A stretch of 64,000 bases of DNA from Algoriphagus sp. Y33 (lineage in GTDB: Bacteria; Bacteroidota; Bacteroidia; Cytophagales; Cyclobacteriaceae): NCBI RefSeq assembly GCF_014838715.1, contig NZ_CP061947.1, positions 2,666,001-2,730,000 of the forward strand. Direction: 5' to 3'. A program made the position numbers and the translations under genes. The notes under the pieces are model-generated. The model had not been told where the DNA came from. It did not search any database and worked only from the letters and a program-made list of their open reading frames with translations. Shown piece after piece: positions 60,853 to 64,000 of this stretch; positions within the stretch are counted from its first letter, which is position 1, and every line of letters starts with the position of its first letter.

Positions 60853-61521
60853 ATGGACATCAAAGCCAACCTTGAAGCGGTAAAAAAAACATTCAAAAAT
60901 AAAGAATGCCTACTGGTAGCAGTAAGCAAAACCAAACCTCTCGATGATCTAAAAACTGCTTATTCAGCTGGAATTCGGGATTTTGGAGAGAATAAAGTGC
61001 AGGAACTTCAGTCCAAACAACACGAAATGCCAAACGATGTCCGGTGGCATATGATCGGACACCTCCAAAGCAACAAAGTTAAATTTATTGCACCTTTCGT
61101 ACATCTGATTCATGGCGTGGATTCCTTCAAACTTCTTAGGGAAATCAATAAGCAAGGAAAAAAAATAGACAGAAAGCTAAATGTCCTCCTACAGATTCAT
61201 ATTGCTGAAGAAGAGACCAAATTCGGTTTTGACAGGGAAGAATTGGATAAAATGCTTTCCGATCCGGATTTTACAGACCTTTCTCATATAGTAATTAAAG
61301 GGCTGATGGGAATGGCGACCTTCACTGAGAACGAAAATCAGGTAAGAAAGGAATTCAGAAGTCTCAAGGCTCTTTTCGAGGAATTAAAAAGCCTTCAACT
61401 ACCCTCTTTCGCACAACTCGAAGAAATCTCCATGGGAATGAGCGGAGACTACCTGATCGCTCAGGAAGAAGGGAGTACGATGGTGAGGATTGGCTCGGCA
61501 ATCTTCGGGGGAAGGAGTTAA
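60853..61521 (+). CDS. YggS/PLPBP family pyridoxal phosphate homeostasis protein
   Basis: A 222-residue TIM-barrel PLP-binding protein. AVSKTKP holds the PLP-linked Lys26; FGENKVQELQSK, WHMIGHLQSNKVK, and MGMSGDYLIAQEEGSTMVRI are the other family blocks, and the C-terminus RIGSAIFGGR is standard. It controls free PLP and amino/keto acid balance and has no known catalytic turnover. It is monocistronic; 47 bases separate it from the divergent GH3 gene. Confidence 0.95.
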   Translation: MDIKANLEAVKKTFKNKECLLVAVSKTKPLDDLKTAYSAGIRDFGENKVQELQSKQHEMPNDVRWHMIGHLQSNKVKFIAPFVHLIHGVDSFKLLREINKQGKKIDRKLNVLLQIHIAEEETKFGFDREELDKMLSDPDFTDLSHIVIKGLMGMATFTENENQVRKEFRSLKALFEELKSLQLPSFAQLEEISMGMSGDYLIAQEEGSTMVRIGSAIFGGRS

Positions 61522-61589
61522 TTGATTTGTAAAGAGATGTCCGAATGATAGCTTTTGATCTATTACCGGCATTTTTCAGCATGCCCTAC

Positions 61590-62357
61590 TTATTCAGTCA
61601 GGGGTAAGTTAGATTTCAACTTGCTCCTCTTCTGGCTATACTTTCTTAAAACTTTAATATAGTTAAACCTGAAATCGTCGTAGAACAAACTAATCAGTAA
61701 AACCATCGCTGCTATAAGCAGTGTATTTAATCCCAACTTAGCTTCAGTATATAAAAATCCACCTACCAGTCCACCTGAAAAAAAGAAGGCGATGATAACT
61801 AATCGTAACTTAATCGTCTTGATTAGCCTCTCTTTCTTAGGGTACACTTTTGGGAAGAACAGCTGGGAAATTTCGATTCCCAAATCTGTAAAAAGCCCCG
61901 TTAAGTGGGTTGTTCTCACAATAGCATTTGAAATCTTAGTTACGTAAGAGTTTTGCATACCCATGGCAAAAAGAAGTAAACATGCAATCAAATCAGGGTG
62001 CTCTGCTTCAACAACATCCGTAAACAATGCAATTGCTATTAAGAGTATGCATTCTATTACCCCTGGTAAAATATAGACATTTAGCCTCTTGTTTTCTCTG
62101 AATTTCTCGATCAAAAGACTAGCAAAAAAGGACCCAAAGAAAAAGGAGAATATGTAAATAAAATAAATAGTACCTCTCCAAAACTCAAGATTTGCAAAGT
62201 CATTAATGAAGAGTGCAAAATGCCCTGTCACATTCGTAGTCAGTTGCTTAAATGCCAGAAACCCGGTAACATTCACTATTCCGGCCACAAAAGAAAGCAC
62301 CGAAGCAAGATGAAGATTATGCTGAAAAGTTCTGCTCTTACCTTGGTGTCTAAACAT
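61590..62357 (-). CDS. DUF1275 (YoaK) family membrane protein
   Basis: A 255-residue protein with six to seven membrane segments. The N-terminal block ASVLSFVAGIVNVTGFLAFK and LTTNVTGHFALF is typical of the family (G..D...F..L......TGN), as is GMQNSYVTKISNAIVRTTHL followed by TGLFTDLGIEI. The function of DUF1275 is not established. It converges on yggS (68 bases between stops) and stands alone. Confidence 0.9.
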   Translation of the reverse strand: MFRHQGKSRTFQHNLHLASVLSFVAGIVNVTGFLAFKQLTTNVTGHFALFINDFANLEFWRGTIYFIYIFSFFFGSFFASLLIEKFRENKRLNVYILPGVIECILLIAIALFTDVVEAEHPDLIACLLLFAMGMQNSYVTKISNAIVRTTHLTGLFTDLGIEISQLFFPKVYPKKERLIKTIKLRLVIIAFFFSGGLVGGFLYTEAKLGLNTLLIAAMVLLISLFYDDFRFNYIKVLRKYSQKRSKLKSNLPLTE

Positions 62358-62523
62358 TCATTTTTATTGGTTAACTCCGCTTGAAATTGTTTTTGATTTG
62401 CCTCATTATAGAGTCTCACAAATCGTCCATTTCAGGCACGAATTTACCTATTAATATGCTTAAACCCGAAATAACAAAGTATTTTAAGATCAAGGTGAAG
62501 CCTTTAAGCTCTGGAAAAACACA

Positions 62524-63510
62524 CTATATCCTACACAAAACCTCCACTCCCTCTTTTCTCTTACTCAAATCAGCAGCTTCCATAAAAGCATAAATCTCCA
62601 AAGTTTCTTTATAATCCACAGGGGAGATCTTTGTCCTGAAAAAATTTGCTATTTCCTTGGCCAATCCTTCATACCCATCAAATGAGCCCAGATTAAGATT
62701 CCCCTCAGTTCCAAAGGCTGTTCCTCCATAATCGTGAATACCATTACGCATTCCCCTGAACGTGCCTATTCTCCCATCATGCCATTTTCCTACCACAAGA
62801 TCCACTTCCGGTGAGGCTATCCTTTGTACCGACTTGCAGCCTGCACCCATTATGGAAAATAGAATTTCTACTCCATGGATCCCATACCAGAATAAATCAG
62901 TGTGGCTTGGTTCCGTTTCAGCAGGGCTGAACGCATCACAGCCTAATACAGTCCCGATTTTATCCTCATTTCTTACTGCATTTACATTACTCTGATATCT
63001 CAGGGAGGATGCTGAAAAGATCGGAATTCCCTGATCAGTTGCCTCTTCATAAATTTTCTTCACATCATCATAACGGGCAGCAACGGGCTTATCAATAAAA
63101 ACAGGTTTTTTTGCCTTGAAAACTTTCCTTGCTTGTTCTAAGTGCATTGTCCCATCGTTTGTTTCCAGCAACACCACATCTACTTCCTCGAGAAGTTCCT
63201 CGATTGAATTGGCGATAGTGACACCCCACTCACGAACTGCCTCGCTATAACCGGGTATCCTTTCCGCACTGGATGGGATATCCCTGCTGCCAAAGGGATA
63301 TGCCGATACCACGCTAAATCCTTCAAACTCTTTTTTTGGGGTAGTTGCATTAAATAATTTAGTGAAAGCCACTGCATGAGAAGTGTCCAGACCTATGATA
63401 CCAATCCTGATGGGATTCTCTTCAAATGGAAGCGCTGCTGAGAAATTGATACTCGCTCCAACTCCCAAAACAGCGGATTTTTTTAAGAATGTCCTTCTGG
63501 AGAAATGCAT
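62524..63510 (-). CDS. Gfo/Idh/MocA family oxidoreductase with Tat signal
   Basis: A 328-residue NAD(P)-dependent oxidoreductase-type protein. SRRTFLKKSAVLGVGAS (4-20) is a twin-arginine export signal, so a folded, cofactor-loaded protein would be sent to the periplasm. The Rossmann domain starts IRIGIIGLDTSHAVAF (the second Gly pattern is altered to LDTSH), with KPVFIDKPVA as the usual Lys-containing motif. The C-terminal domain (about 140-300) is the GFO_IDH_MocA alpha/beta part. Tat-exported members in Bacteroidota are often tied to sugar metabolism. Repeat copy C and a MITE-like element lie upstream. Confidence 0.9.
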   Translation of the reverse strand: MHFSRRTFLKKSAVLGVGASINFSAALPFEENPIRIGIIGLDTSHAVAFTKLFNATTPKKEFEGFSVVSAYPFGSRDIPSSAERIPGYSEAVREWGVTIANSIEELLEEVDVVLLETNDGTMHLEQARKVFKAKKPVFIDKPVAARYDDVKKIYEEATDQGIPIFSASSLRYQSNVNAVRNEDKIGTVLGCDAFSPAETEPSHTDLFWYGIHGVEILFSIMGAGCKSVQRIASPEVDLVVGKWHDGRIGTFRGMRNGIHDYGGTAFGTEGNLNLGSFDGYEGLAKEIANFFRTKISPVDYKETLEIYAFMEAADLSKRKEGVEVLCRI

Positions 63511-63536
63511 GTGGATTATTATCTAAATTGTTTATG

Positions 63537-63679
63537 TGATTATCCGCAATGATGCCAGTAACCATATTCTCTTTGCTTTACTGGACAGAAGACCGAAGAC
63601 GGAAGTAGCCTTGACCTAGTGTTTCCCTAATCCTATGATGCTTTTGCTTCCTTACTGGTAGAAAGCGGCTATACAGAAA
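63537..63679 (-). repeat. Dispersed intergenic repeat, copy C
   Basis: In reverse orientation: on the minus strand it begins CTGTATAGCCGCTTTCTACC and ends GGTTACTGGCATCATTGCGG with ATAATCA, matching both ends of copies A and B. AGGCTACTTCCGTCTTCGG corresponds to the ATTGAGGCTACTTCGG block. It directly abuts the MITE-like element on its right. Confidence 0.7.
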
Positions 63680-63683
63680 AAGT

Positions 63684-63839
63684 GGCTGTCTCATAAGCAG
63701 GTTTTCTTGTCTGGCTGAGCAGCCAGTCTGCCGAAGGCATGAAAGTCGAAGCCTTTTATGGGCCAATTAAGTCCATTTCGACTTTCCGCTACAGCGAGAC
63801 AAGCTACTCAATCTGACAATTATGAGTTATGAGACAGCC
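63684..63839. mobile_element. MITE-like element with perfect 13-bp terminal inverted repeats
   Basis: GGCTGTCTCATAA (63684-63696) and TTATGAGACAGCC (63827-63839) are exact inverted repeats; ends of this type (GAGGCTGTCTCAT...) resemble those of IS1182-like insertion sequences. Nested inside are CTTGTCT/AGACAAG (63706-63712 with 63797-63803), CTGGCTG/CAGCCAG (63711-63726) and GAAAGTCGAA/TTCGACTTTC (63741-63750 with 63777-63786). The 156-bp length has no room for a transposase, so it is probably a non-autonomous element that folds into a long hairpin. Confidence 0.75.
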
Positions 63840-63850
63840 TCTTATAAATT

Positions 63851-64000
63851 TCAAGGCCTAAAAGACCATAGATCCGTCCCTCTTCTGAAGAATAATGTCC
63901 CTGCCTTATCCATTACCAGCAAGCCCGCTTCATTGGAAAGTTCCGTAAATGACAATGTCAGCGGATCAATCCTGAACAACATCTTATTGTCCGTTCCATA
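63851..64000 (-). CDS. C-terminal fragment of a gene running off the window, probable beta-propeller protein
   Basis: The minus strand from the right edge gives 49 codons ending at TGA 63851-63853: YGTDNKMLFRIDPLTLSFTE, then EAGLLVMDKAGTLFFRRGTD and LWSFRP. The L-x-R-x-D-P-x-T pattern and the DKAGTLFFRRGTDLW strand pair look like the last blades of a propeller of the oligogalacturonate-lyase or PQQ/YVTN type, but this is only a guess from a short piece. The start lies beyond the window. Confidence 0.5.
   Translation of the reverse strand, partial: YGTDNKMLFRIDPLTLSFTELSNEAGLLVMDKAGTLFFRRGTDLWSFRP

Larger units (their letters stand above)
63511..63850. other. Intergenic region made largely of repeats
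   Basis: The 340 bases upstream of the Tat oxidoreductase gene contain repeat copy C (63537-63679) and a palindromic MITE-like element (63684-63839), which together fill nearly the whole gap. No gene or clear promoter is visible; a 62-codon minus frame across it derives from the repeats. Confidence 0.7.

Noticed and set aside
1..64000. tRNA, rRNA and CRISPR arrays.
   Set aside because: No cloverleaf-like gene, rRNA segment or regularly spaced direct repeat was recognised by eye; a covariance-model search was not possible.

Overview
The window looks like chromosomal DNA of a Bacteroidota member, most likely the Cyclobacteriaceae / Algoriphagus-like part of the Cytophagales. Reasons: a SusC/SusD pair, a fused two-domain branched-chain 2-oxoacid dehydrogenase E1, a sufBCDSE-sufT-bacilliredoxin cluster, GH3-family and acyl-CoA-binding proteins, little Shine-Dalgarno signal before genes, and a TAnnTTTG-type -7 box where promoters can be seen. 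The placement is inferred from gene content only. No rRNA, tRNA or CRISPR array was seen.

Layout. 1-7.5 kb: an MBOAT/SGNH acyl-transfer pair, a FAD oxidoreductase and a CapD-like nucleotide-sugar dehydratase. 8-9.6 kb: a K+ channel/bestrophin operon. 10-16.5 kb: SusC/SusD beside a two-component pair that appears damaged at both ends. 16.5-22.2 kb: the four-gene ligase-associated DNA damage response operon (exonuclease, ligase, Lhr-like helicase, phosphoesterase). 22.3-27.5 kb: a Na/Pi cotransporter, a NodB-like deacetylase and a GH9 glucanase. 27.6-31.4 kb: an exopolysaccharide group (polymerase-like membrane protein, deacetylase, glycosyltransferase). 31.4-38.7 kb: envelope proteins, an S9 peptidase and an Lrp regulator. 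38.9-45.3 kb: the suf operon, with a dead four-helix-bundle gene between sufB and sufC. 45.5-51.6 kb: citrate synthase, acyl-CoA-binding protein, branched-chain E1 and alanine dehydrogenase. 51.7-58.6 kb: a LytTR two-component system divergent from a run of poorly characterised envelope genes. 58.6-64 kb: LysE/GH3, YggS, DUF1275, a Tat-exported Gfo/Idh oxidoreductase and the 3' end of a further gene.

The most notable gene is at 55566-56237. Its 223-residue product has one membrane helix followed by a domain that reads as a prokaryotic STING cyclic-dinucleotide receptor, including a YPRTLFSLSKY segment that lines up with the TPLQTLFAMSQY segment of animal STING. No CD-NTase lies beside it, so it is either an orphan TM-STING or the remnant of a CBASS locus. 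A copy of a dispersed repeat begins only 9 bases after its stop codon.

Intergenic DNA is rich in repeats and gene debris. A ~130-170 bp interspersed repeat occurs five times in both orientations (684, ~5450, 24588, 56246, 63537). There is a highly palindromic MITE-like element (63684-63839), two other structured palindromic elements (37762-37850 and 47422-47543), and at least three decayed genes (VOC fragment at 3431, C-terminal fragment at 9682, four-helix-bundle gene at 40374).
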